Assembly: GCA_003152255.1 (NCBI GenBank)
Contig: PLZT01000415.1
Span: 1-7,604, forward strand
Source of the DNA: Methylocystaceae bacterium
GTDB taxonomy: Bacteria; Pseudomonadota; Alphaproteobacteria; Rhizobiales; Beijerinckiaceae
Reading direction: 5' to 3'
DNA: 7,604 bases
Part shown: piece after piece, positions 1 to 6,582 of the stretch
Numbering within the stretch: the first letter of the stretch is position 1
Layout of the letters: every line of letters starts with the position of its first letter
The notes under the pieces: model-generated
Told to the model about the DNA's origin: nothing
What the model saw: only the letters and a program-made list of their open reading frames with translations
Database searches by the model: none
Program-made: the position numbers and the translations under genes

Positions 1-77
1 CGCCGAATCGCTCAAGCCCACACTTGCTGGCGACCGCCTAACGCTCCCTTAACCATCTGGCGACGGCGGCAAGAGTA
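1..77. other. Intergenic segment downstream of dnaG
   Basis: This short stretch lies beyond the dnaG stop codon and runs off the window. I see no open reading frame and no hairpin followed by a T run on the minus strand that would serve as a clear dnaG terminator. Lack of a terminator would fit read-through into a downstream gene. In many bacteria that gene is rpoD, but this is family knowledge and is not seen here. Confidence 0.5.
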
Positions 78-2084
78 TTACAGCACACGGTTGGCCCGCC
101 CCGACATTGCTCCAAAACCCTCCAGAGCGGCTTCGGTTCCATCGAGCGTCGACAATTGTGACTGAATATCCGCCAGTCTCGCGGCGTCTTCCTCGTTGGG
201 ATCCACCGCCAGACGCCCCTCGATCACACGCAACTCTCTATTTAGCGCCCAAACCTTATGATGCAAGCTTAAAGCTTGTCGCAGCGTCGCCGCGGCGTCG
301 GCGGTCGCCGCCTCCGGCTGAACGCTCCAGAGATTGGCGTGGGCGACCATGCCCTCGAGACGCGCGTGAAACGCCGTAAGTCCAGCATCTTCAATGAGTT
401 GGATCAGTGCGTGCGTGGACGCCGCCTCGCCCTCGGCCTGCGACGAGGCGCCGCGCACCATCAGATCGCGCAGCGCATTGGCCTCCCGCGCCTCGAAATC
501 CATCGCCGCGAGGTCCTCGATATGGTCGGCGAGCAAGGGCGGGTGGTTGATAAGAACCAGTAAAATAAGGCATTCGCGCGCCGACACCTGTGGCTTGACG
601 CCCTTGAAGAGCGGCGAATTGGCCAAGGCCGCGCCGACCCGCACCGGTCCCGACGCGACGCCCGGACGCCCGAAGCCTCCCCCCGCGCCCGGTCCGCCCG
701 AGCCCTGCCCGCCAAAGCCGGTTCGGCCAAAATTTTTGCGCGGCCGCCAGCCCTGCCCCCCGGCGCGCGAAGACTCGTCGCTGAACAGTTTCGACAGCCG
801 CGCGGAGAGATCCTGCCCGTAATAGCGGCGCAGCGCGGTGTCCTGGATCTGGCCGGCGACCTCCGCGAGGCGGCGCTCAAGGGCGGCGCGGCGCTCGGGC
901 GTATCGAGCGGGCGCTCCTGCGTTTCGCGCCGCCACAACATCTCGACCAGCGGCAGCGGCGCGCTCATCGCCTGCTCCAGCGCTCCCGCGCCGCCCGAAC
1001 GCAAAAGTTCGTCCGGGTCTTGCCCGCCGGGCAGCAGCACGAAACGCAGCGTCCTGCCGGGGCCGATCAGCGGCAAGGCCGTGTCGATGGCGCGATCGGC
1101 CGCCTTGAGGCCCGCCTTGTCGCCGTCGAAACACAGGATCGGTTCCTCCGCCATGCGCCACAGCAGCGCGCATTGCTCGGGCGTCAGCGCCGTGCCGAGC
1201 GGCGCGACGACATGGGCGAGGCCCGCCGCCGTCATCGCGATCACATCGATATAGCCCTCGACGGCGATCACCGTCCCGGCTTCATGCGCCGCCTTGCGGG
1301 CGTTGTGCAGATTGTAGAGCGTCGCGCCCTTGTGAAACAGCGGTGTTTCCGGCGAATTCAAATACTTAGCAACAGGGCGTTCGTCAGGACGCCCGTCTTT
1401 CGCCGGGCTATGCGCGTCCTTCTCCAGCGCCCGCCCCCCGAAGGCGATCACCGCGCCGCCGCGGTCGTGGATCGGAAACATCAGCCGATGGCGGAAGCGG
1501 TCGTAGGGAACGGCGATGTCCTCGCCGTTGATGAGCAGCCCCGCCTCGATCATCGCCTCCACGCCGACGCCCCTGGCGGCAAGGGCGTCGCGCAGGCCGT
1601 GGCGGTCCGGCGGGGCGTAGCCGATGCGAAAATGCGCCTGAGCCGCCGGCGAAATCTCCCGCCGGGCGAGATAGTCGCGCCCGTCCCTGCCCTGCGCGCC
1701 CTTGAGCTGCCTTTGAAAATATTCGGCCGCCCAATCCATGACTTGCGTCAAGGAAGCGCGCTTCTGCTCGCTCTCGCGCTGCTCGCCCGTCTCGACCGGC
1801 ATGGGCAGCCCGGCCATGCCGGCGAGCCGCTCCACCGCCTCGGGGAAGGAAATCCCCTCGGTCTCCATTAGGAAAGTGAAGCCGTCGCCATGCTTGCCCG
1901 ATGAGAAGTCGTGGAAAAATCCTTTTTGGTCGTTGACGAAGAAGGAGGGACTTTTCTCGGCGTTGAAGGGAGACAACCCAACCCACTCGCGCCCCTGCTT
2001 TCGCAGCTTGACTTTTTTCCTAACTACCTCCGACACGGGAACCCGCGCCCGAATTTCGTCGAGAAAGGAGGAAGGAAATTTCAT
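78..2084 (-). CDS. dnaG: DNA primase DnaG with degenerate zinc-binding site
   Basis: This is the primase that makes the RNA primers for replication and works with the DnaB helicase. The 668-residue length is normal for alphaproteobacteria. Residues 1-95 match the CHC2 zinc-finger domain in layout (GLSPFN, PSFFVNDQKGF, SGKHGD). However, the four expected ligands are Ser38, Asn41, Asp59 and Ser62, with the exact spacing of E. coli Cys40, His43, Cys61 and Cys64. The catalytic core follows, with FGGRAL (215-220) and YLNSPET (241-247). The TOPRIM motifs are intact: Glu276 in VEGYID and Asp320/Asp322 in FDGD. A Gly/Arg-rich linker (about 441-482) joins the core to a C-terminal helicase-binding region (about 495-668). 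The ATG at 2084 is preceded by AAGGG at a workable distance. It lies 45 bases downstream of the S24-type regulator on the same strand. Identity is certain; whether zinc is bound is doubtful. Confidence 0.97.
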   Translation of the reverse strand: MKFPSSFLDEIRARVPVSEVVRKKVKLRKQGREWVGLSPFNAEKSPSFFVNDQKGFFHDFSSGKHGDGFTFLMETEGISFPEAVERLAGMAGLPMPVETGEQRESEQKRASLTQVMDWAAEYFQRQLKGAQGRDGRDYLARREISPAAQAHFRIGYAPPDRHGLRDALAARGVGVEAMIEAGLLINGEDIAVPYDRFRHRLMFPIHDRGGAVIAFGGRALEKDAHSPAKDGRPDERPVAKYLNSPETPLFHKGATLYNLHNARKAAHEAGTVIAVEGYIDVIAMTAAGLAHVVAPLGTALTPEQCALLWRMAEEPILCFDGDKAGLKAADRAIDTALPLIGPGRTLRFVLLPGGQDPDELLRSGGAGALEQAMSAPLPLVEMLWRRETQERPLDTPERRAALERRLAEVAGQIQDTALRRYYGQDLSARLSKLFSDESSRAGGQGWRPRKNFGRTGFGGQGSGGPGAGGGFGRPGVASGPVRVGAALANSPLFKGVKPQVSARECLILLVLINHPPLLADHIEDLAAMDFEAREANALRDLMVRGASSQAEGEAASTHALIQLIEDAGLTAFHARLEGMVAHANLWSVQPEAATADAAATLRQALSLHHKVWALNRELRVIEGRLAVDPNEEDAARLADIQSQLSTLDGTEAALEGFGAMSGRANRVL

Positions 2085-2129
2085 GGCCGCCCTTGTTAGC
2101 AGCGGGCTTCGCTCACCGCCATGCGCCTC

Positions 2130-2771
2130 TCATTGGCTGACCCAGATGATGCGCGACATCCAGGCGATCTCCTCCCGCGCCAGCACGCGGTCGGAAGCGC
2201 CGCCGTCGAGGGGCTTCAACTCCAGCGTCCGCTCGTTTTGGTCCTTCAGTTCGGCGATCAGCAATTCGCCTTCGAGGGTCTTGGCGGCCACGCGGTCACC
2301 CGGCCGCGCCGGCGCGTGGGGCGAGACTATCAGCAATTCGCCGTCGCGAAACAACGGCGCCAGCGAGCCGCCGGAAATCTTGAGCGCGTAGCATGCGTCG
2401 TCGAGGCCGGCGGGAAAGCCGATTTCGGCCCAGGCCGGGCCGGTAGGGCGGCCCGCCGCGTCGAACGAACCGTCCTTCCTGGCGTCGGCGAGACCGATCG
2501 CGGGGACGCGGCGGCGTGGCGCGACGCCAGCGCGCTCTCCCGCCAGCGCCAGAAATTCCCCAGGCCCCTCCCCTGCCGCGACGAGCGCCTTGGCGATGGA
2601 TTCGGTCGAGGGCCAGCGTTGGCGCCCGCCCGGCGACGCGCGCTTGGAAGGGTTGAAGGTCGTGGGATCGAGGCCCGCCTTGCGCGCGAGTCCGGACGCC
2701 GACAGCCCATGACGCTCCGCCAGCGCGTCGAGCGCCGCCCAGATTTGTCGATGCGAGAATCCCGGGGCCAT
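2130..2771 (-). CDS. HTH regulator with S24/LexA-like peptidase fold, catalytic Lys missing
   Basis: This 213-residue protein resembles small LexA/CI-type regulators. Residues about 12-65 form an XRE-like helix-turn-helix (LSASGLARKAGLDPTTF at 23-39). Residues about 115-213 form an S24 peptidase fold, with SGGSLAPLFRDGELLIVSP (133-151), PGDRVAAKT (157-165) and a conserved-looking tail RIIWVSQ. Ser136 sits at the nucleophile position. The catalytic Lys would be expected 37 residues later, as in LexA (Ser119/Lys156) and UmuD (Ser60/Lys97), but residue 173 is Ala (codon at 2253-2255). Self-cleavage is therefore unlikely, and the domain may only dimerise or sense a ligand. I chose the ATG at 2771 because AGGAAG lies about 10 bases upstream; an in-frame TTG at 2795 would add 8 residues but has no better site. 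It lies between the glucan exporter gene and dnaG on the same strand. The target genes are unknown, and it is not LexA itself. Confidence 0.88.
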   Translation of the reverse strand: MAPGFSHRQIWAALDALAERHGLSASGLARKAGLDPTTFNPSKRASPGGRQRWPSTESIAKALVAAGEGPGEFLALAGERAGVAPRRRVPAIGLADARKDGSFDAAGRPTGPAWAEIGFPAGLDDACYALKISGGSLAPLFRDGELLIVSPHAPARPGDRVAAKTLEGELLIAELKDQNERTLELKPLDGGASDRVLAREEIAWMSRIIWVSQ

Positions 2772-2795
2772 CTCGGTTTGTCTTCCTAGCGTCAA

Positions 2796-2824
2796 GAAAT
2801 AGAGGATGAGTAGCCGTCCCGCAA
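2796..2824 (-). promoter_or_regulatory. Possible weak promoter for the S24-type regulator
   Basis: On the minus strand, TTGCGG (2819-2824) and TATTTC (2796-2801) are separated by exactly 17 bases. They lie in the gap after the exporter stop codon and would start transcription about 18 bases before the ATG at 2771. The -10 element matches the consensus at only three of six positions, so this is a tentative reading. The alternative is read-through from the exporter gene. Confidence 0.25.
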
Positions 2825-2833
2825 CGCCTCGGA

Positions 2834-4609
2834 TTAATGGCCGTAGCTCTCCGCCGCCTCGGGGGTCAGCGACTGCGCCGCCGCCAGCGTCGCGAAACGC
2901 CCGCCCTTTTTCACCAACTCGTCGAACGAGCCGCTCTCGACGATCTCGCCATTGTCGAACACCAATATGCGATCGGCGCTCCGCACGGTCGCGAGCCGAT
3001 GCGCGATCACGAAGGTCGTGCGCCCCCGGGTGGCGGCTTCCAGCGCCTTTTGAATCTGCTTCTCCGTGGTGGCGTCGAGCGCGCTGGTGGCTTCGTCGAG
3101 CACCATGATCGGCGGGTCCTTCAGCAAAGCGCGGGCAATCGACAGGCGCTGGCGCTCGCCCCCAGAGAGACCGCGTCCACGCTCGCCTATATTGGTCAGG
3201 ACGCCCTCGCTCTGGCGCGCGACGAAGCTCGTCGCCTGCGCCAGTTCGAGCGCGGCGTCGATTTCCGCTTCCGTCGCGTCGGGCTTGCCGATGCGCAGAT
3301 TTTCCTCGATCGAGCGCGCGAACAGCATCGGCTCCTGAAACACCACGCCGATGTTGCGGCGCAGGGATGCGAGCGTCAGATCGCGAATGTCGACGCCGTC
3401 GATCGTGATCGCGCCCTCGATCGGATCGAATACGCGATGCAGCAGGCCGAGCGTCGTCGATTTGCCGGAGCCGGTGGCGCCGACCAGCGCGACGGTCTCG
3501 CCGGGGCGCGCCGAAAAGCTCGCGTGGCGCACCGCCATGCGCTTGCCGTCATAGGAATAGCTCACATTCTCGAAGGCCACCGCGCCGTCGAGGCGGCCGG
3601 CGTCCTTCGCGTCGGGGCGGTCGCCGATGGCGGGATGCGTGTCGAGAATGGCGTAGAACTCGCGCAACTTGGCCGATTGCTGAAACAAAAAATTGACGAA
3701 GCCGACGGTCTGTTCGAGCCGTCCGATCAACATGGTGGCGAAATTGATGAAGGTGACGATCTCGCCGACCGAGGCCTGTCCCTGCATGTGCAGCCAGGCG
3801 CCGAGCAGAAAAATCGCCAGCACGGTGATCGTCGCCGAGGCGCGGCTCGCCACCACCACCAGGGCCCACCAGGAGAGGACCGGCATTTGCGCCGCCAGCA
3901 GATCGTCGATGATCCCGCGCAGCGCCTGGGATTCGCTCTGCACGCGGGTGAAACTTTGCACGACCGGCACATTGCCGAGCGCGTCGGAGGCCCGGCTGGC
4001 CAGCGCGGCGTTATAGGTTTCCACCGCCGCCTGCAGCGCGTCCGTGCGGCGCAGCACCCATGTCGTCACCGCGTAAAACAGCGCCACCATGACGATCAGC
4101 AGGCTGGCGAGGCGCCAATTATACAGCAGCGTCGCCGGCAGCAGCAGAAACAGCGCGAAGAAGGACGCGCAATTCTCGCGAAAAAACGACAACCACAGGC
4201 CGAACATCGCGCTCGCGCCCTCGAGCATCGACTGCAACAGCCGGCCCGAATGGACATTGGAGTGAAAGCTCAGCGGCAGATCGAGCACATGATCGAAATA
4301 TTCGGCCATCGCGGCGAGCCGGCTGCGATGCGCCAGCCGATCCGCGTTGAGGCTGACCGCCATCGAGGCGAAAATCGAAAACAGGCCGAAGCCGGCCCAG
4401 GCGGCGACCGTCGGCAGCAAATCGCCCCAGGTGAGCGCCGCCCCTTGCGCCTGCGCGCCGCTCATCAAATCGATGATCCGGCCGAACAGGATCGGCTCGG
4501 CGAATTGCGCTCCCGCCAGCACGAGATTGGCGACGACCAATATATAGGCGAGCCTCGCCTTGGGCCGCAGCTGGCCCAGCACGCGCACATAGACGGAAAA
4601 TACGGACAT
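2834..4609 (-). CDS. ndvA: Cyclic beta-1,2-glucan ABC exporter, fused permease/ATPase (NdvA/ChvA type)
   Basis: This is a half-size ABC exporter, expected to act as a homodimer in the inner membrane and move cyclic beta-1,2-glucan to the periplasm. Residues about 20-310 hold the hydrophobic membrane segments, including stretches near 22-38, 66-86, 148-185 and 247-275. Residues about 345-575 are the nucleotide-binding domain: Walker [10 protein letters not shown] (377-385), Q-loop Gln425, signature LSGGE (481-485), Walker B IMVLDEAT (501-508) with catalytic Glu506, and H-loop His537. All are intact. The start [14 protein letters not shown] and the 591-residue length fit the NdvA family. An ATG further upstream (4789) would add 60 proline- and arginine-rich residues unlike the family and has no ribosome binding site, so I rejected it. 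The chosen start also has only a weak ribosome binding site. The glucan substrate is inferred from family resemblance. No cyclic glucan synthase (ndvB) lies nearby, so another glycan or lipid substrate remains possible. Confidence 0.88.
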   Translation of the reverse strand: MSVFSVYVRVLGQLRPKARLAYILVVANLVLAGAQFAEPILFGRIIDLMSGAQAQGAALTWGDLLPTVAAWAGFGLFSIFASMAVSLNADRLAHRSRLAAMAEYFDHVLDLPLSFHSNVHSGRLLQSMLEGASAMFGLWLSFFRENCASFFALFLLLPATLLYNWRLASLLIVMVALFYAVTTWVLRRTDALQAAVETYNAALASRASDALGNVPVVQSFTRVQSESQALRGIIDDLLAAQMPVLSWWALVVVASRASATITVLAIFLLGAWLHMQGQASVGEIVTFINFATMLIGRLEQTVGFVNFLFQQSAKLREFYAILDTHPAIGDRPDAKDAGRLDGAVAFENVSYSYDGKRMAVRHASFSARPGETVALVGATGSGKSTTLGLLHRVFDPIEGAITIDGVDIRDLTLASLRRNIGVVFQEPMLFARSIEENLRIGKPDATEAEIDAALELAQATSFVARQSEGVLTNIGERGRGLSGGERQRLSIARALLKDPPIMVLDEATSALDATTEKQIQKALEAATRGRTTFVIAHRLATVRSADRILVFDNGEIVESGSFDELVKKGGRFATLAAAQSLTPEAAESYGH

Positions 4610-4814
4610 TGGGGGCTTTCGGTCGAGCGGACAGCCGGCCTTACAAGGCGCGGCGGCGAGGCGCAAGGGAGACGGCGCGGCGGGGGCGGGAGGGGTTGAG
4701 ATTTTGGCTTTGCGCCACAAGCGGGGGCGCAACCGCGAGAAAGCAAGAAAATGGGTTTCGGTTGGCGGCGAAGGGCTTTCCGTTCGCATTCGCCATTTCG
4801 GCTAGACCCTCTCT

Positions 4815-4820
4815 TGTCAA
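4815..4820 (-). promoter_or_regulatory. Candidate -35 element for the exporter gene
   Basis: The minus strand reads TTGACA here, a perfect match to the sigma-70 -35 hexamer. No good -10 box stands 16 to 18 bases downstream (AATGGC at 17 bases), which is the weakness of the call. If used, transcription would begin near 4785, just inside the upstream ATG at 4789. That would exclude the longer reading frame and agrees with translation starting at 4609. Confidence 0.35.
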
Positions 4821-4849
4821 TTCTCCCGAGCGCCCAAGATTGTTCGTGC

Positions 4850-4868
4850 CCTTCCTATGAGGGGAAGG
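4850..4868 (+). promoter_or_regulatory. Inverted repeat upstream of the DJ-1-like gene
   Basis: CCTTCC (4850-4855) and GGAAGG (4863-4868) form a perfect 6-base inverted repeat around a 7-base spacer. It ends about 48 bases before the start codon, a plausible place for an operator or a leader hairpin. A GATAAT hexamer follows at 4882-4887 but has no matching -35 at the usual distance. I do not recognise a regulator for it. Confidence 0.3.
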
Positions 4869-4916
4869 CGCGTGAGGTCGCGATAATCGGACAACGATGA
4901 AGAAAGGAGAGGGAGC

Positions 4917-5606
4917 ATGAAAATACTGATGGTGCTAACATCGCACGATCAACTCGGCGACACCGGCCGCAAGACCGGCTTCTGGCTCGAAGAGTTCGCG
5001 GCCCCCTACTTTGTTTTCCGGGACGCCGGCGTTCAGCTGACGCTCGCTTCACCGAAAGGCGGGCAACCGCCGGTCGATCCCAAGAGCGATTTGCCGGAAA
5101 ATCAGACGCCCGCGATGGCGCGGTTCAAGCAGGACGCGGCGGCGCAAAAAGCGCTTTCCCAGACGGTAAGACTCGCCGACGTGAAAGCGCAAGACTACGA
5201 TACAGTATTCTATCCGGGCGGGCACGGCCCCCTGTGGGACCTCGCGGAAAGCCCCGATTCCATCGCCTTGATCGAATCGTTCTACAATTCCGGCAAGCCG
5301 GTGGCATTGGTTTGCCATTCGCCCGGCGTGCTTCATCGAGTCACTTACAACGGCGCGCCGATTGTGAAGGGTAAACGCGTGACCGGTTTCACCAATGACG
5401 AGGAGGAAGCCGTGCACCTCACCAATGTTGTGCCGTTCCTCGTCGAGGATGAGTTGAAGCGGCTGGGAGCCAACTTTGAGAAAGTCCCCAACTGGCAGCC
5501 GTTTTCAATCGTTGATGGCCGTCTCGTCACCGGGCAGAATCCCGCATCTTCGACCAGCACGGCCGAAGCGCTTCTAAAGCTAGTCGCCGCGCAAAAAGCC
5601 GCTTAG
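4917..5606 (+). CDS. DJ-1/PfpI superfamily protein, Hsp31-like glutamine amidotransferase fold
   Basis: This 229-residue cytosolic protein belongs to the DJ-1/PfpI superfamily. The N-terminal half begins MKILMVLTSHDQL and carries TGFWLEE (20-26), which supplies the conserved acidic residue (Glu25 or Glu26). FYPGGHGPLWDL (98-109) leads to the nucleophile elbow VCHSPGVL (132-139) with Cys133 followed by His134. GQNPASS (206-212) closes the fold near the end. The Glu/Cys/His set matches the Hsp31 branch (yeast Hsp31 Glu30, Cys138, His139). Members of that branch have been reported as glutathione-independent glyoxalases for methylglyoxal and as stress chaperones. The role here is inferred. AAGGAGA (4904-4910) sits 6 bases before the ATG, a strong site that fixes the start. 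The gene is divergent from the exporter, and an SDR gene follows 200 bases later. It could instead be a deglycase-like or purely chaperone member. Confidence 0.92.
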   Translation: MKILMVLTSHDQLGDTGRKTGFWLEEFAAPYFVFRDAGVQLTLASPKGGQPPVDPKSDLPENQTPAMARFKQDAAAQKALSQTVRLADVKAQDYDTVFYPGGHGPLWDLAESPDSIALIESFYNSGKPVALVCHSPGVLHRVTYNGAPIVKGKRVTGFTNDEEEAVHLTNVVPFLVEDELKRLGANFEKVPNWQPFSIVDGRLVTGQNPASSTSTAEALLKLVAAQKAA

Positions 5607-5743
5607 GCGACTGCTCCAATCGACGCACGGTCTCGTTCAGGATTTTTCCTTCGGAGCGGATCCGATGCCACGCCGTAACGACCGCGGCGCGAACCTCGCG
5701 AGTGGTTTTCATGCGTCGCGGCTGATTTCAGATCATGTGGAAG

Positions 5744-5777
5744 CAATTGTTCGATTGATATCAGCGAGGCAATGTTC
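5744..5777 (+). promoter_or_regulatory. Operator-like repeats upstream of the SDR gene
   Basis: Two near-identical words, CAATTGTTC (5744-5752) and CAATGTTC (5770-5777), lie 26 bases apart on the same face. The perfect 8-base palindrome TGATATCA (5756-5763) lies between them. An ATTG-N12-CAAT inverted pair (5754-5773) overlaps the set and resembles LysR-type sites. It lies about 30 to 60 bases upstream of the SDR start codon. No regulator gene is present beside it, so the binding protein is unknown. Confidence 0.35.
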
Positions 5778-5794
5778 CAGTAGCGAGACCATAC

Positions 5795-5800
5795 AGGAGG
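5795..5800 (+). promoter_or_regulatory. Strong ribosome binding site of the SDR gene
   Basis: AGGAGG is a perfect anti-16S match located 6 bases before the ATG at 5807. It decides the start codon and suggests efficient translation compared with the weak sites of the minus-strand genes. Confidence 0.85.
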
Positions 5801-5806
5801 TTCGCC

Positions 5807-6517
5807 ATGGGCGCCGCACAGAAAGTCGCCGTGATTACAGGTGCGTCGCAAGGGATCGGCGCGGCCCTCGTCAAGGCCTATCGCGATCGCGATTACCGCG
5901 TGGTTGCGACCGCGCGGTTCATCGAGCCTTCGAACGACGCCGACATTCTCGCGGTGCCCGGCGACATCGCGGATCGAAAGACGGCGGAACGCGCGATCTC
6001 CGAGGGCATGACGCGGTTCGGGCGCATAGACACGCTCGTCAATAACGCCGGCATCTTCATCGGAAAGCCCTTCACCCAATACACCGAGGCCGACTTCTCC
6101 ACCATCTTGGGCGTCAACACCGCTGGGTTCTTCCACGCCACGCAGCTCGCCGTCGCCGAGATGGAGAAGCAGGGCGGCGGCCATGTCGTCCAAATCACCA
6201 CGAGCCTCGTCGACCACGCGATGTCCGCCGTACCCTCGGTACTTGCTTCGTTGACGAAAGGCGCTCTCAACGCGGCGACCAAGTCGCTCGCCATCGAATA
6301 CGCCAAGCGCGGTATTCGCGTGAACGCGGTCGCCCTCGGCGTCATCAAGACGCCGATGCATCCGATGGAGACCTATCAGGCTCTCGACGCCCTTCATCCC
6401 GTCGGGCGCATGGGCGAGATCTCCGACGTCGTCAATGCGATCCTCTACCTTGAGTCGGCGAGCTTCGTGACGGGCGAGATCCTTCACGTCGACGGTGGCC
6501 AGAGCGCTGGCCATTGA
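5807..6517 (+). CDS. SDR-family Rossmann protein lacking the catalytic Tyr
   Basis: This 236-residue protein has the classical short-chain dehydrogenase/reductase layout. The nucleotide-binding motif TGASQGIG lies at 11-18, Asp53 in GDIAD contacts the adenine, NNAG is at 79-82, and Asn104 lies in GVNTAG. Ser133 follows in ITTS, and the end has the usual GEILHVDGGQS. At the active site the YxxxK motif reads ALASLTK-like, with Lys151 kept but Ala147 in the Tyr position (codon 6245-6247). The usual PG after the Lys helix is LG (Leu177, Gly178). Similar sequences with PSVLASLTKG are, as I recall, a recurring SDR subgroup, so this is probably not a sequencing error. Cofactor binding is likely, but ordinary alcohol/ketone chemistry is doubtful and the substrate is unknown. 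It is probably transcribed alone, between the operator-like repeats and a terminator-like hairpin. Confidence 0.93.
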   Translation: MGAAQKVAVITGASQGIGAALVKAYRDRDYRVVATARFIEPSNDADILAVPGDIADRKTAERAISEGMTRFGRIDTLVNNAGIFIGKPFTQYTEADFSTILGVNTAGFFHATQLAVAEMEKQGGGHVVQITTSLVDHAMSAVPSVLASLTKGALNAATKSLAIEYAKRGIRVNAVALGVIKTPMHPMETYQALDALHPVGRMGEISDVVNAILYLESASFVTGEILHVDGGQSAGH

Positions 6518-6526
6518 AACCGCGCA

Positions 6527-6548
6527 ACGCCGTGCTCAGTCACGGCGT
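6527..6548 (+). terminator. Terminator-like hairpin after the SDR gene
   Basis: ACGCCGTG (6527-6534) and CACGGCGT (6541-6548) form a perfect 8-base-pair stem with a 6-base loop, starting 9 bases after the stop codon. The tail ATAGAGTTCTCTTT is only moderately T-rich, so termination may be partial. The position directly after the gene is the main support. Confidence 0.6.
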
Positions 6549-6569
6549 ATAGAGTTCTCTTTCCGCTAA

Positions 6570-6582
6570 TCGGACGGTCCGA
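6570..6582. promoter_or_regulatory. 13-base perfect palindrome, possible operator
   Basis: TCGGAC and GTCCGA flank a single central G, giving a perfect two-fold symmetric site. It is too tightly spaced for an RNA hairpin loop, so a dimeric DNA-binding protein is the likelier user, if there is one. It lies about 150 bases upstream of the candidate promoter of the transglutaminase gene. Chance occurrence in GC-rich DNA is possible. Confidence 0.25.

Larger units (their letters stand above)
4610..4916. other. Divergent intergenic region between exporter and DJ-1-like gene
   Basis: This region separates two genes that face away from each other and should carry both promoters. The part next to the exporter (4610-4789) is open in the exporter frame but encodes a low-complexity Pro/Arg/Ala-rich stretch that I read as untranslated leader. 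The remainder holds a consensus-like TTGACA on the minus strand and an inverted repeat on the side of the DJ-1-like gene, both listed separately. I see no RNA gene and no convincing small protein. Confidence 0.55.

Noticed and set aside
25..68. Imperfect direct repeat CTGGCGACCGC / CTGGCGACGGC near the left edge
   Set aside because: Only two copies of about 11 bases in GC-rich DNA, with no spacing or context that suggests an origin, attachment site or array.
1020..1871. Plus-strand 283-residue frame inside dnaG
   Set aside because: It is antisense to the conserved TOPRIM core of dnaG and has a low-complexity Arg/His-rich product.
2130..2771. Reading the S24-fold regulator as LexA or as a prophage repressor
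   Set aside because: It lacks the LexA DNA-binding domain pattern and the catalytic Lys, and no phage genes or attachment sites flank it.
2772..2795. TTG start giving 8 extra residues on the S24-type regulator
   Set aside because: The AGGAAG ribosome binding site lies inside this extension at the right distance for the ATG at 2771, and the TTG itself overlaps a possible promoter region.
2837..4699. Very long open frame on the plus strand opposite the exporter gene
   Set aside because: It is an antisense shadow created by high GC and codon bias. Its product is a His/Arg/Gln-rich sequence with no domain, whereas the minus strand shows every ABC motif in order.
5527..5712. Short minus-strand frame that might be a remnant of a divergent LysR regulator
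   Set aside because: The 61 residues do not show the LysR-type helix-turn-helix pattern, and half the frame overlaps the end of the DJ-1-like gene.
5603..6514. Long minus-strand frame opposite the SDR gene
   Set aside because: It mirrors the SDR codons and has no recognisable domain; the SDR gene has a perfect ribosome binding site and family motifs.
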